A DNA stretch of 64,000 bases from Hyaloperonospora brassicae (taxonomy: Eukaryota > Oomycota > Peronosporomycetes > Peronosporales > Peronosporaceae): NCBI GenBank assembly GCA_947650285.1, contig CANTFL010000409.1, positions 124,001-188,000 of the forward strand, read 5' to 3'. Of this stretch, positions 20,076 through 29,700 are shown one piece after another. The notes below the pieces were generated by a model that was not told the origin of the DNA, ran no database searches, and saw nothing but the letters and a program-made list of their open reading frames with translations. Within the stretch, counting starts at the first letter, position 1, and every line of letters starts with the position of its first letter. Made by a program: the position numbers and the translations under genes.

Positions 20076-21689
20076 TTATGATACCCGTGCGAACTGACGC
20101 GGCTTTGGACGCCATTGCACAGAGCCCTGGGTCACTGGACGAATGAGCTTTACAATCGGACCGTCCACGAGGTTCTCCTCGTCCGGGAGGTACAAAATCA
20201 ACGCGTTGTCTGCGTCCAGCTTCCCCCAAAGCTTCTGCCCAGACGCCACTAGCTGCACCAGGTGCATGTTCTTCTTGCTGTCCCATTGCAGCACGCGCGC
20301 GCGTTTCCACTCGTTCTGTGCCTTGACTAGAAAGTCCAAGATAGCTCCAACCACATGTCTTCCTTTCGGAAATTCAGGCAGACCCAGACGCTCTTCGTTC
20401 GCACTCGCGTCTGCCGGCGGAAAAACAATCGGTCTTTGTGTGGCCATGCCCTGAACGACCATCGCCGGCGGGGTGTACGCATTCGCGGTAATCTTGGCTC
20501 CTGCAAGTGTCTTGCGGCTGATGTCACCTGAACCAGTACATGCTGCAGACAACGGTGTCGTGCCAAACTGAAGCGTTGCGGTAGCGCCTAGCAAGTGCTG
20601 CTTCATGTGCAGATACGGCGTCGATTCAAGCACAAAGGCATACCGCTCAGCGTCACTGTACGACGACGGGTCCAGTTCCTCATCGTCGAAGCCTACGTCG
20701 ATCGAGTACTCGCTCATTATCTCTTCCACGAGATCTTCGTCACTGATCCAGCGCTTGGCGCCAGGAATGCGCGAGGCAGGCAAGTGCTTGTCGCAGTACA
20801 CGCCAAGCAAGTTGGCCTCGTTGCCAATCATGAGTCCAGCATCCGCTGCACACTGTGGGTGGACGCCCACATTGCAGTTCTCGGCTTCACAGATGACCGA
20901 CGCGCCGCCGCGTTTGCGGCAGATCGCGCACAAGTAGCGAAACCTGCCATTCTCAATCTCGTCAAAGCCGTCTACTGGTTCCATACTGGGCACATCTCGC
21001 ATCACCAGCTCCGGAATCGCAAGGGCACAGAGCACGTGCACCCACTTTTGTTCGTCACTAGAGGACCCCTCCGACATGGCGACAGGCTTCAGCGGACCTC
21101 CCGACTGCATACAGACGGCACACGTGAGCTGTTTGCCGAGGAGGCACGACGGACAGCGCCACGGCCCGTTGTCGTGCTCTTTCAGGACCACGCCAAAGCA
21201 TTCCTCGTGCACACGCACAGAACACGAGTCGTTCCCGCAGTAGAGCACCCGACCGCACGACCAGAGGCCTTCACAGATACTGCAGCACTCCTTCGGCACA
21301 AAGTGGGGCACGTAGCAGTCGTCCACGTACTGACGGAGCTGCTGCAGGAGCTCCTCGTCGGCGTGATCGAGTCGGAACGTGCACTGCAATTGAGGCTCGC
21401 CCGGCACTTCATCGCTTGGTATACTCAGGCCATGTAGTCGCGTGCCTGCTTGTGTCTTCAGCTGCTTCTGTGCGTCCCAGGGCTGCACACGCTGTTTGTA
21501 TGGCAAAAGCTCGTGCATCTCGAGCACCTGTACGTGATGGCGGATCAGAAGCAGCACACCGGACAGGTCGGGCGGCGCCAAGTTGGAGATGTCGCTGCAC
21601 AGCTGACGTCGCTCGTCCCACGTGAACGGACGCGGGCGGGCCGTGCGCGGGGCGCTCAACGACGCGCCGTCAAAGAGCTCGTCGGCCAT
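20076..21689 (-). CDS. PHD-zinc knuckle-extended PHD (PZP) chromatin reader
   Basis: Intronless frame of 537 aa from ATG 21689. Residues about 20-60 (ERRQLCSDISNLAPPDLSGV) resemble an NET/ET helix bundle of BET proteins. A canonical PHD finger begins CSICEGLWSCGRVLYC and ends WRCPSC. A zinc-knuckle and extended PHD follow (CAVCMQSGGPLKP, WVHVLCALAIPE, CAICRKRGGASVICE, VGVHPQCAADAG), the BRPF/JADE/AF10-type PZP module that reads histone H3 tails and binds DNA. Near the C-terminus, RARVLQWDSKKNMHLVQLV with WGKLDADNALILYLP looks like a Tudor-type barrel. It is likely a scaffold of a histone-modifying complex; no bromodomain or catalytic domain is present in this frame. Confidence 0.88.
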   Translation of the reverse strand: MADELFDGASLSAPRTARPRPFTWDERRQLCSDISNLAPPDLSGVLLLIRHHVQVLEMHELLPYKQRVQPWDAQKQLKTQAGTRLHGLSIPSDEVPGEPQLQCTFRLDHADEELLQQLRQYVDDCYVPHFVPKECCSICEGLWSCGRVLYCGNDSCSVRVHEECFGVVLKEHDNGPWRCPSCLLGKQLTCAVCMQSGGPLKPVAMSEGSSSDEQKWVHVLCALAIPELVMRDVPSMEPVDGFDEIENGRFRYLCAICRKRGGASVICEAENCNVGVHPQCAADAGLMIGNEANLLGVYCDKHLPASRIPGAKRWISDEDLVEEIMSEYSIDVGFDDEELDPSSYSDAERYAFVLESTPYLHMKQHLLGATATLQFGTTPLSAACTGSGDISRKTLAGAKITANAYTPPAMVVQGMATQRPIVFPPADASANEERLGLPEFPKGRHVVGAILDFLVKAQNEWKRARVLQWDSKKNMHLVQLVASGQKLWGKLDADNALILYLPDEENLVDGPIVKLIRPVTQGSVQWRPKPRQFARVS

Positions 21690-22594
21690 GTGCCACAGCT
21701 GCGTCTAACCGGTCGCTTGGTCCGTATTGTATTGGTCGTTCTGTGGGTTGGTGGTGTGGCAAGCGGGAGACGCACACCAATGTTACGTACCGTCCACAAC
21801 CCACCGCGACGCCGCGGTATGCTCGTTGATGGTTCGCTGTCTACGCAATCGAGCCAGCCAGCGAGCGAGAGCGAGAGGGAGACGATAAAGAAAACCGGAG
21901 CGGACGCGGCCCAGAGGAGGGGCGACACGTCGGGGGATTCCGTTTTTTCGTGGTATTGTTGTTGCTGCTCGACGCGGGAGACGGCAGTTGTTCGTTGTTG
22001 GCCCTCACTCGCGACGACGTGACGCGCTCGTGTGGACCACCGCCTGGTGCGCGACTGCTACTGCTGCTGCTGCTGTGTCCAGGGCGGAAAACCGAAGCGA
22101 AGCCACTCGGACGACTACACCAACGCGCGGCTCTTTTACGCGTGCGCTTTCGTCGGTTCAGTTGTTCGTTCACTCGGTCTGTCGGTCGTCGGTCGTCTCT
22201 TCGATCCATCGACTGACCTGTCGCTTGTCGTGTGCTTGTGGTGTGCGTGTGTGTAGCTCCTCGTAAGTACGAGCGCCTCGTTCAGTCAGTCGGTCAGTCG
22301 GTCGCTGCGTTGTACCTCCGACAACAACAACAACAACAACAACCACAGGAGAGACGGACCAGTGGCGTCACAGGTGTCGCCTCAGCCACTTTTGCTCGTG
22401 TGGCGTACTTAGTCCGTCCCCACTCGTTCACTTGTCGTGTCGTGCGTAGCAGTCGAACGAGAGCGAGACGCACGTTTAGTAAGTAAGTCATAAACCAATA
22501 CCGAGTTCGAGAGACAGAAGAGAAGAGAAGAGACGACGACCGAAGAGAGAAGAGAGAAGAGAAGAGACGACCGAAGAGAGAGAGAGAGAGAGCC
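21690..22594. other. Intergenic between divergent PHD gene and AGC kinase
   Basis: Holds the two promoters. A (CAA)n run lies at 22321-22343, and a purine-rich GA tract (about 22508-22592) directly precedes the kinase ATG, probably its 5' UTR. Confidence 0.55.
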
Positions 22595-23743
22595 ATGTCG
22601 ACGCCTCAAGAAGCTGCCCTCGTGGCCGCCAGCGGCTCGTTGGCCAGTGAGCTCAATGCGCTCGTGCAGAGCACGAACTTTGACGACAAGATCTGTCTCG
22701 AGGACTTTACGCTCATCCGCGTGATCGGCAAAGGCTCGTTCGGCAAGGTGACGCTCGTGCGCAAGAAGAACAACAGCAAGGTCTTTGCCATGAAGATCTT
22801 GACCAAGTCGCACTTGCTCAAGCGCAAGCAGGTGGAGCACACCAAGACGGAGCGGCGCGTGCTGAGCGTTGCGAGCCACCCGTTCATTGTGGGTCTCCAT
22901 TACGCGTTCCAGACCGAAGCCAAGCTCTTTTTCGTGCTGGACTATTGTCCCGGCGGAGAGCTCTTTTTCCACCTCTCGCGCATGGGCAAGTTTGACGAAG
23001 AGATGGCGCGCTTTTACGCTGCCGAGCTCGTGGTAGCGCTCGAGCACTTGCACTCGCTCGGGGTTGTCTACCGTGACCTCAAGCCCGAGAACATTTTGCT
23101 GGACGAGATGGGGCACATTAAACTGGCAGACTTTGGCTTGGCCAAGGACGAAGTGACGGAGATTGACAGTGGCGCCACGTCGCTCTGTGGTACGCCCGAG
23201 TACTTGGCGCCGGAAGTGCTGGCTCGAAAGGGTCACGGCACGGCAGTGGACTGGTGGGGACTGGGCATGGTGCTGTACGAGATGCTGACGGGTTTGCCGC
23301 CTTGGTACACGCGCAACCGCCAAGAGCTCTTTGCGCGCATCCGAGAAGCGCCGCTCGAGATTCCCAATTATCTGAGTCGCGACGCTGCATCGCTTATCCA
23401 GTCCCTGCTGCACCGCGAACCCGAGAAGCGACTGGGGAGTCGAGGCGCGGGCGACGTCAAGGTACACCGTTTCTTCCGGACAGTCGACTGGGATAGTCTG
23501 CTGTGGGCCGAGCCGCCGTTCAAGCCGTCGGACCCGCAGTCGAAGGAAGAAGGCGACACGTCGAACTTTGACAAGGAGTTTACAGAGCTGCCGGTGAGCG
23601 GCACGCCGCTGAGTAAATCTGCTGGCGGGTCTGGGCTACCGAAGAGCATGTTCACGGGCTTTACGTACGAGGCACCGACCATGTCGTTTGGCTCCAACAC
23701 TTCGCAGTCGAAGGTCGATGTGTCGTCGACCCCGTATATTTAG
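22595..23743 (+). CDS. AGC-family serine/threonine kinase (AKT/SGK/S6K-like)
   Basis: Intronless, 382 aa. All kinase landmarks are present: GKGSFGKV (44-51), FAMKIL lysine (about 67), YRDLKPEN catalytic loop (159-166), DFG at 179-181, GTPEYLAPE in the activation segment, and the WWGLGMVLYEMLTGLPPW helix. The C-terminal AGC extension carries a turn motif (SGTPLS) and a hydrophobic motif FTGFTY at about 353-358, whose Thr is the expected TORC2-type site. The PDK1 site in the activation loop is Ser rather than the more common Thr (ATSLCGT). There is no PH or C2 domain in the short N-terminus. Substrates are unknown. Confidence 0.93.
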   Translation: MSTPQEAALVAASGSLASELNALVQSTNFDDKICLEDFTLIRVIGKGSFGKVTLVRKKNNSKVFAMKILTKSHLLKRKQVEHTKTERRVLSVASHPFIVGLHYAFQTEAKLFFVLDYCPGGELFFHLSRMGKFDEEMARFYAAELVVALEHLHSLGVVYRDLKPENILLDEMGHIKLADFGLAKDEVTEIDSGATSLCGTPEYLAPEVLARKGHGTAVDWWGLGMVLYEMLTGLPPWYTRNRQELFARIREAPLEIPNYLSRDAASLIQSLLHREPEKRLGSRGAGDVKVHRFFRTVDWDSLLWAEPPFKPSDPQSKEEGDTSNFDKEFTELPVSGTPLSKSAGGSGLPKSMFTGFTYEAPTMSFGSNTSQSKVDVSSTPYI

Positions 23744-24168
23744 TAAAGCGAGCGCGGCGAAGAGCTGTGCGTTTGGCTGCCGCGGTGAGGGCAAGGTGGA
23801 GGCGAGCTGCAGACATTGTGCATTGGACGCGTGCGGGCAGCTCGTGGACGAACGCACTGTATGTGTTGTACCAAGTGGAAGTGGAAAAGAACAGTGTGTG
23901 TTGACGCGTGCTACGAAGGACAAGTGACGAGGACGGATGAGGTTGCCGCAAACGACGAGGGAAGCAGCTGCAGGAAGTATCGAGACAGCGTGCGAAGTCG
24001 CGCATGGGTAAAACGTGAGTGTCGTGGTGCCTAGCAGGGGAGCCGCATGCAGCATGGCAGGTGAGGTCCCTTTTCTACAAATAGAGCGCTGCGACTTGAT
24101 GGAGAGCTCCTCGAGCGTGTGTGTATCAGTTGTATTTCTTTCGTTGGTTGGCAGGCGTTCGGTCCGAG
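23744..24168. other. Short intergenic between AGC kinase and SET protein
   Basis: No gene seen. A pyrimidine tract and TTGGCAG just before 24169 looks like a splice acceptor, so a non-coding upstream exon of the SET gene is possible. Confidence 0.4.
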
Positions 24169-25659
24169 ATGGCAGCCAGTGCTCCTGCGTTCGACCTGTG
24201 CGGCGTGCGCGTGGTGCAGGACCCAGTCAAGGGCAAAGTCGTGCGCAGCGAGCGGCCGTTCGCGCCCGGTCACGTGATCTTTCGCGAGCAGGCGTTCGTG
24301 GCGGCGTCGTGGAGCACGGACGTGTGCAGCAAATGCGAGGAGCTTCCGTCCAGTGGTTCTGGCCAGGCGTCTTCTGCGGACTCGGGTCCTGGCTGCGAGT
24401 GCGAGCGCACTGGCACGCCGAAGCCCATGTACTCTTCGAAGCTGCAGGCCACAGCTGGACGCCGCGCTGTCGTCGTGAACGTCATGAAGACTGTCGACGG
24501 CATTGACGAAGTGGATCGAGCGCGCTGCATTCTCAAGTGCTTGGCGATGTACGAGCGCGACGTCTACGCTCTGGATGAAGTGCTGAGCTTGGCGTGGGCG
24601 GCCCAGCAGCGCGCTATGGATGCAGCGCTCCAGTTGCGTCGCCAGCTGCCAGGCATCTTCCCGCAGGGCTTCTCGGACGCGCAGATGGCTCGACTCATTG
24701 GCGTGCTCAACACCAACGCCCACGAGCTGGAAACACTTGGCGGGTCCGGACTGTTCTTATCGGCGTGCCGCATGGAGCACAGTTGCCGACCCAACTGCAG
24801 CTTCACAACGTTCGACTCGACGCTGTGGGTGACTGCGATCCGCGCGGTTGCGCCTGGAGACGCGCTGTCCATTGACTATGGCAACTTCTTCTACCGTCCG
24901 ACACTGGAGCGCCGGGAGTCGCTCTTGGACTCGTACGGGTTTGTCTGCACGTGCGAAGCCTGTGTGACGACGGCCGATCCCACGCGCGCCGTCCACTGTG
25001 TGTCTGGCACCACCTGCTCAGAGGGTCTCATGCTGCCGAGTCCTGTGCGAAACAGCACTGTGGCTGGCAAGAGCAGTGCACTGGACCATTTGCAGTTCGA
25101 GTGGCGATGCCAGACGTGCGGTACGGTTGCCGACGCTGGCGAGCGCACGCGCATATTGGCAGCAGAGCAGGAGCTGATTGAGAACGAGTTCCCGCAGAGT
25201 CTCGACGAAGTGGATCTTGTCGTGCGTCGCCGCGTGCTGCACGAGCGCCACTACCTCTTGTTCTGGGCACTCGACAGCATTGGCTGCGAAGCTGCTGGCC
25301 GCGCGACTGCGCAGCGCTCTCGACAGGAGCTGAGTCAGGTCTGGCAACGCATCATTGCGTGCATGAACGTGGTCGTGCCAGCAGCGCATCATGAGAAGAT
25401 CATCTACTACGACAATCTCGCGCAGGTTCAGGTGGTCCTCGGGGATCTTGCAGCAGCCAGTCGAGCCTATGCACGTGCGTACGAAACTTCGTGTCTCGTG
25501 AGCGGCACCGACTGCTCTCCGACGCGCAAACTGCTGCGTTTGATGGAGACTCCCCCCAAGACGGCGGAGGAGCTGCGGCAGTTGTATGCAGCTGAGGCAC
25601 AGCACCGTCAGCGCCCGTCGAGCGACGTCGAGGACGAAGACACGAGCGACGACGAGTGA
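24169..25659 (+). CDS. SMYD-like SET-domain protein methyltransferase
   Basis: Intronless, 496 aa from ATG 24169. The N-terminal half of a split SET domain (GKVVRSERPFAPGHVIF) is followed by a Cys-rich insert (CSKCEEL ... CECERTG) where SMYD proteins carry their MYND finger; here the insert is short and degenerate. The core SET motifs are RMEHSCRPNCSF (NHSCxPN type, about 202) and GDALSIDYGNFF (about 230-240). A post-SET cysteine cluster CTCEAC follows, then CQTCG. The C-terminal third is helical with TPR-like repeats (NLAQVQVVLGDLAAASRAYA). It ends in an acidic tail (DVEDEDTSDDE). Histone or non-histone lysine methylation is expected; the substrate is not predictable. Confidence 0.85.
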   Translation: MAASAPAFDLCGVRVVQDPVKGKVVRSERPFAPGHVIFREQAFVAASWSTDVCSKCEELPSSGSGQASSADSGPGCECERTGTPKPMYSSKLQATAGRRAVVVNVMKTVDGIDEVDRARCILKCLAMYERDVYALDEVLSLAWAAQQRAMDAALQLRRQLPGIFPQGFSDAQMARLIGVLNTNAHELETLGGSGLFLSACRMEHSCRPNCSFTTFDSTLWVTAIRAVAPGDALSIDYGNFFYRPTLERRESLLDSYGFVCTCEACVTTADPTRAVHCVSGTTCSEGLMLPSPVRNSTVAGKSSALDHLQFEWRCQTCGTVADAGERTRILAAEQELIENEFPQSLDEVDLVVRRRVLHERHYLLFWALDSIGCEAAGRATAQRSRQELSQVWQRIIACMNVVVPAAHHEKIIYYDNLAQVQVVLGDLAAASRAYARAYETSCLVSGTDCSPTRKLLRLMETPPKTAEELRQLYAAEAQHRQRPSSDVEDEDTSDDE

Positions 25660-26755
25660 CGTCGGAGCATCGGCAGATCCGTCCGAGGAACTCGCGTATG
25701 GGTCATAGATGACCTGCACGTGGAGAAAGGAGAGATGGACCGACAAAGGTCTCGTGTCGGGAGCGCTGGACAAGACGACTGCAGCACTGGACAGACGCAT
25801 CTCTCTCGTGTTCGCTGCTCATTGACAGCTCCTGAGCACTGCGCAAAAAGTGTGTACTGCAACGCAATGTCCCAACGCTCCGCCGCCAATGCAGTGCACT
25901 GGTCCGCGCAAGTCCTGTGCTGCTGGAAGCGCCGTCGTGGCTCGAAGGGGTCTGTCTGAAGCTCTCGCCAATCTCGGACAGGGAATGGACGTGCTGCTGC
26001 TGCTCGTTTGCCCGATCAGATGAGTGGTCGATCGCGGCCGTCTTTGCACGCTGTCTGGTTCTGCTTGTCGCGTGTCTACAGGTGCGGCCCGCTCTCCAAT
26101 GTCGACGCAGCTGGACGAACACGAGTCGCTCGCGTCGCTTGAACGCGTGAGAGCATTGGGCAGTGGTCTTGCACTTGACCGGTGTGTTGACGTGTCCAGT
26201 AGAAGCGGCGACAGCTGGTTCGGGCGTTCCCGATATAGTCAGACGTTCTGCTTGACTTTTATCGCTCTTTTTGACGTTAGATGAAGACATGGGTACATAC
26301 AGACAGAAGTAGGTCATTAACGAGTGATCTTAGGACCTACTTGTGTATGTACCCATGCTGTTGTTAACTCAGCGCAGTCGTAGCAGGATATAAGATGCTG
26401 CAAGTCTGTCTATTCGTACACAGACTGTGCTCGAACGGACAACACGTCAAGTCAAACCATGCGAGCGAGCGAGCGAGCGACAAACCAAATCGTTGTGAGC
26501 TGTCGACAACACTACGTATCCGTCCTCCACTATGCTGTGTATACACGATATCGTGCTCGCTCGTCCTGTCTCTGCCTCATCAGCGTATCCCTCTGCCCCG
26601 TCTGCTGCTGGTACTCGCTCTCGTGCATAATCCAGCCCCACAACCCACACCACGCGCCCACCCGCTGTCCCGCACGCTCTCGCTCTATCTCGCTCGCTCT
26701 ATCCCTATCGCTCGCCCTATCTCCCTCATTCGACCATTAGAGCGCTCCTCGCCGC
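25660..26755. other. Intergenic upstream of the NPC1-like gene, holds a hairpin
   Basis: Includes the inverted repeat at 26288-26357. The segment after it is rich in C and T and ends in CTC-rich sequence before the ATG at 26756. Overlapping short frames have no family signature. Confidence 0.5.
26288..26357. repeat. Long imperfect inverted repeat (hairpin)
   Basis: Left arm 26288-26315 (CATGGGTACATACA, GACAGA, AGTAGGTC) pairs with right arm 26334-26357 (GACCTACTT, GTGTATGTACCCATG). About 22 base pairs form with a small bulge and an 18-base loop. It is in intergenic DNA, so it could be a small foldback element, a transcript hairpin or a regulatory palindrome. Confidence 0.75.
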
Positions 26756-29700
26756 ATGTGGCTCTTTGCAGCCATCAGCCTCGCGATCGCCACGCCGTGT
26801 GTCCGCTCGGGGCTCGAGGCGCTCTTCGCCGAGCTCTCCATCGTCTTCTTCACGTACCTCACGCTCGTGTCCGCTGCCCTCACGCTCGTGCTGCTGCTCG
26901 CGCTCGGGTTCCACACCCGCCGCTTCCTCCTCGACAGCCGTCCAGAGCGCCCGTGTCGCGTGATCGAGACGGGTTCCTCGCGCTCCGGCGCTGCTGCAGC
27001 CACGTCGGCGCTCGGCCATGTCGAGTGGAAGCGCGGGACGAAGCAGCGCGCGTTCCTGTTGCGCGTCAAGAGCACGACGGGCGACATCGCGGGCAGCGGC
27101 TTTTACCCGCCGCAGCTCTGGACGCTGCCGCTCTTTGTGCTCACGATGCTGCCGATCATCAACAGCGTTATGGTCGGCGGAGGAGGAGGAGAAAGAGGAG
27201 GAGAAAGAGCAGGAGGAGGAGCGACGTCGGCGCATCTTCGCAGCAGCTTTGCGAACGAGACGACGACGGCAGCAGCAGCTGATGCTACTGATGCTGCGGC
27301 GCTCGTGGCGTTGCAAGAGCAGCTGACGAAGTGTCGGTACTCGGAAAGCGACACGTGTCTCGACAATGTCACGAGCATTGCGGAATTTGGCGAGTACCGA
27401 CAGGCTGCTGGGTACTGCGTGGCATTCGATGCGGCTCCTGTGGACGAGCACAGAGCTCGGACGACGATGTTGGCTCAATACTTTCCCATTGCTGTGGACG
27501 ATGCGAATGGACGTGGCTTTGCAAACAACTTTTCGGCGTGGTCGAGCGCGAGTCAGGAGACGTTCCAGACAGATTGCTCGCTGCTGTACAACGAGACGGT
27601 GAAAGGAAAAGCGCAGGAGCTCTTGTGCTGCACCGAGACGCAGTACGAGATGCTGAGTTTGCGACTGCGGGAATTACTAGGAGAGTGCACGTCGTGCACG
27701 GAGAGCTTGCGCAACTTGTGGTGCCAGTTCACCTGTCACCCCAGCAACAGTTTGTTTGTGGACGTCACGCAGGTGCGGCTCGTGGAAGGAGAAGCAGAGC
27801 ACGCGCACGAGGTCTTTCCAGTCATTGAGGAGGCAACGTACTACGTGGGCCGCGACGTAGTGAGTGACGTGCACGACTTTTGTGAAGCTGACACGGAATT
27901 TGCGGCGCTAGTGTGTGGCGGGAACAATGAAAACTGCTCGACAATAGGCTCCGACATGTTGGAATACCTGGGCGCGCACAGCTTTCGTCCCAGCGCAGGA
28001 CCGTCGTCACGAGTTCACTTTGCTACGATGGAGCAGCTGTCGATGGTTGAAAGGGAACAGAGCGTTTGTGCGTGTGGCGATACGAACGCGACGGGTTGTT
28101 TCGCGCCGATGAATACGCGGCTCGGATCTTGTGCGGACACATGTGGTTCACTGTGCAGCGTGAGTGCTGATGACAGGCGTCCGTATGAGCCGGTTTGTTA
28201 CAACGCTAGCAGCTCTTTGGTCCCGGGTGCTCTGAGCGTGCTCACTCTCACCGGCACGCTCACTAGTAGCAGCACTAGCGGTGCGAACAAGATTGAATCG
28301 TTGCTGTCCGAGTTGTCGCGCCGTGCCGAAGAAGGTGACCTGTCGATGTTGAATTACGTGTTGGCTGTGCTGGCCTTCTTCTGGACGGCTGTAGTGGCGC
28401 TCGGCTTTGCGTACTCTGTACGATACGGCAAGAAGAAGCGTCAATCTGTGCTGAGTAATCCTGTCAACGGGTCAAGAGGCCGTGGACTGCTACTACCGCT
28501 CATAGACGTGGATCGGCTGAAAGGTATTAGTCGCTGGGACGAGTGGCTGACGCAGCGCATGAAGCGCTGGGGCGACTTCGTGGCCATGGGGCACCATCCC
28601 TTGTACATTGTGCTCTTGTCGTTGATGATTGTCGTGTGCTGTTTAAGTGGCTTAGCTCGCTTGGAAGTGGCATCGGATGCAACGAGGCTGTGGGTATCAG
28701 AAGACAGCACTGTTTCTGAGGAAAGAGCGCGCTTTGAAGTGATGTTCGGACCTCCTGATCGGGCAGAGCAATTGGTACTGATAGCAAAGGATGGTGGTGC
28801 AGTGACCAGGTCGGCGTATCTGAAGGAAGCGATTCGCTTACAGCGGATTATTGCGCAGGAAGTTACGTCCGGCAGGGATACTCTCAGTGGTATTTGCGTC
28901 ACGGACGCCTCGACATCGTCCTGTCAGGTTCATGCGGTCACGCAATACTTTCAGAACAGCATGGAGCACTTTGAGGTGTATGAGACGTACGGTCTGGTCG
29001 ACCGACACTTGCGCAATTGTGCGAATGCCCCCGAGCGAGCAGACAGCGATGTGTGCAGAGAGCTGCAGGTGCAGATCAATAATGCATCATCGGATACGAC
29101 TTTGCCTTCCAGCATGAAGGACTGCCCGTGTGTATCGTCTTTTGGTGCGCCGATGATGGAGCTGGAAAAGTATCTTGGCGGAGTTACTGCGACTGGTGAC
29201 TTGCTGGATGCCAACACTTACTTACAGCAAGGATCTGCTCTCTTGTCGACTGTTGCAGTGATCAACCACCAGGACGCAGCTAAGAATTCGGATGCGATAG
29301 CGTGGGAGCGTGCGTTCATCACGCGAATGGAGAAGGAAGCGGAGATCAACACGTTGTATGACGTCTACTATGCTGCTGAGACGTCTGCGGCCGATGAGTT
29401 TGCGAACGCGTTGGATCTGGACCTGTATACTGCAGGGTTTGCAGGCTTTGTCTTCATGGTCATCTATGTGCTCATCGGACTGAATCATCGGAAGCTGGAC
29501 CGCTACTTCTTCTATTCGTCGAAGATTGGCGTAGGCATCGTGGGCGTAGCCTGCATCTTGATGTCTGTCGGTGGAACATTGGGAATGATCGCGTGGACAG
29601 GCGTGCAGCTGCAGGTTGTGACGCTTGTCGTGCTGCCGTTGGGTGTGCTTGCGATCAGTACAGGGAACATTTTCTTGATTCTTCATGCTGTCGACCTGAA

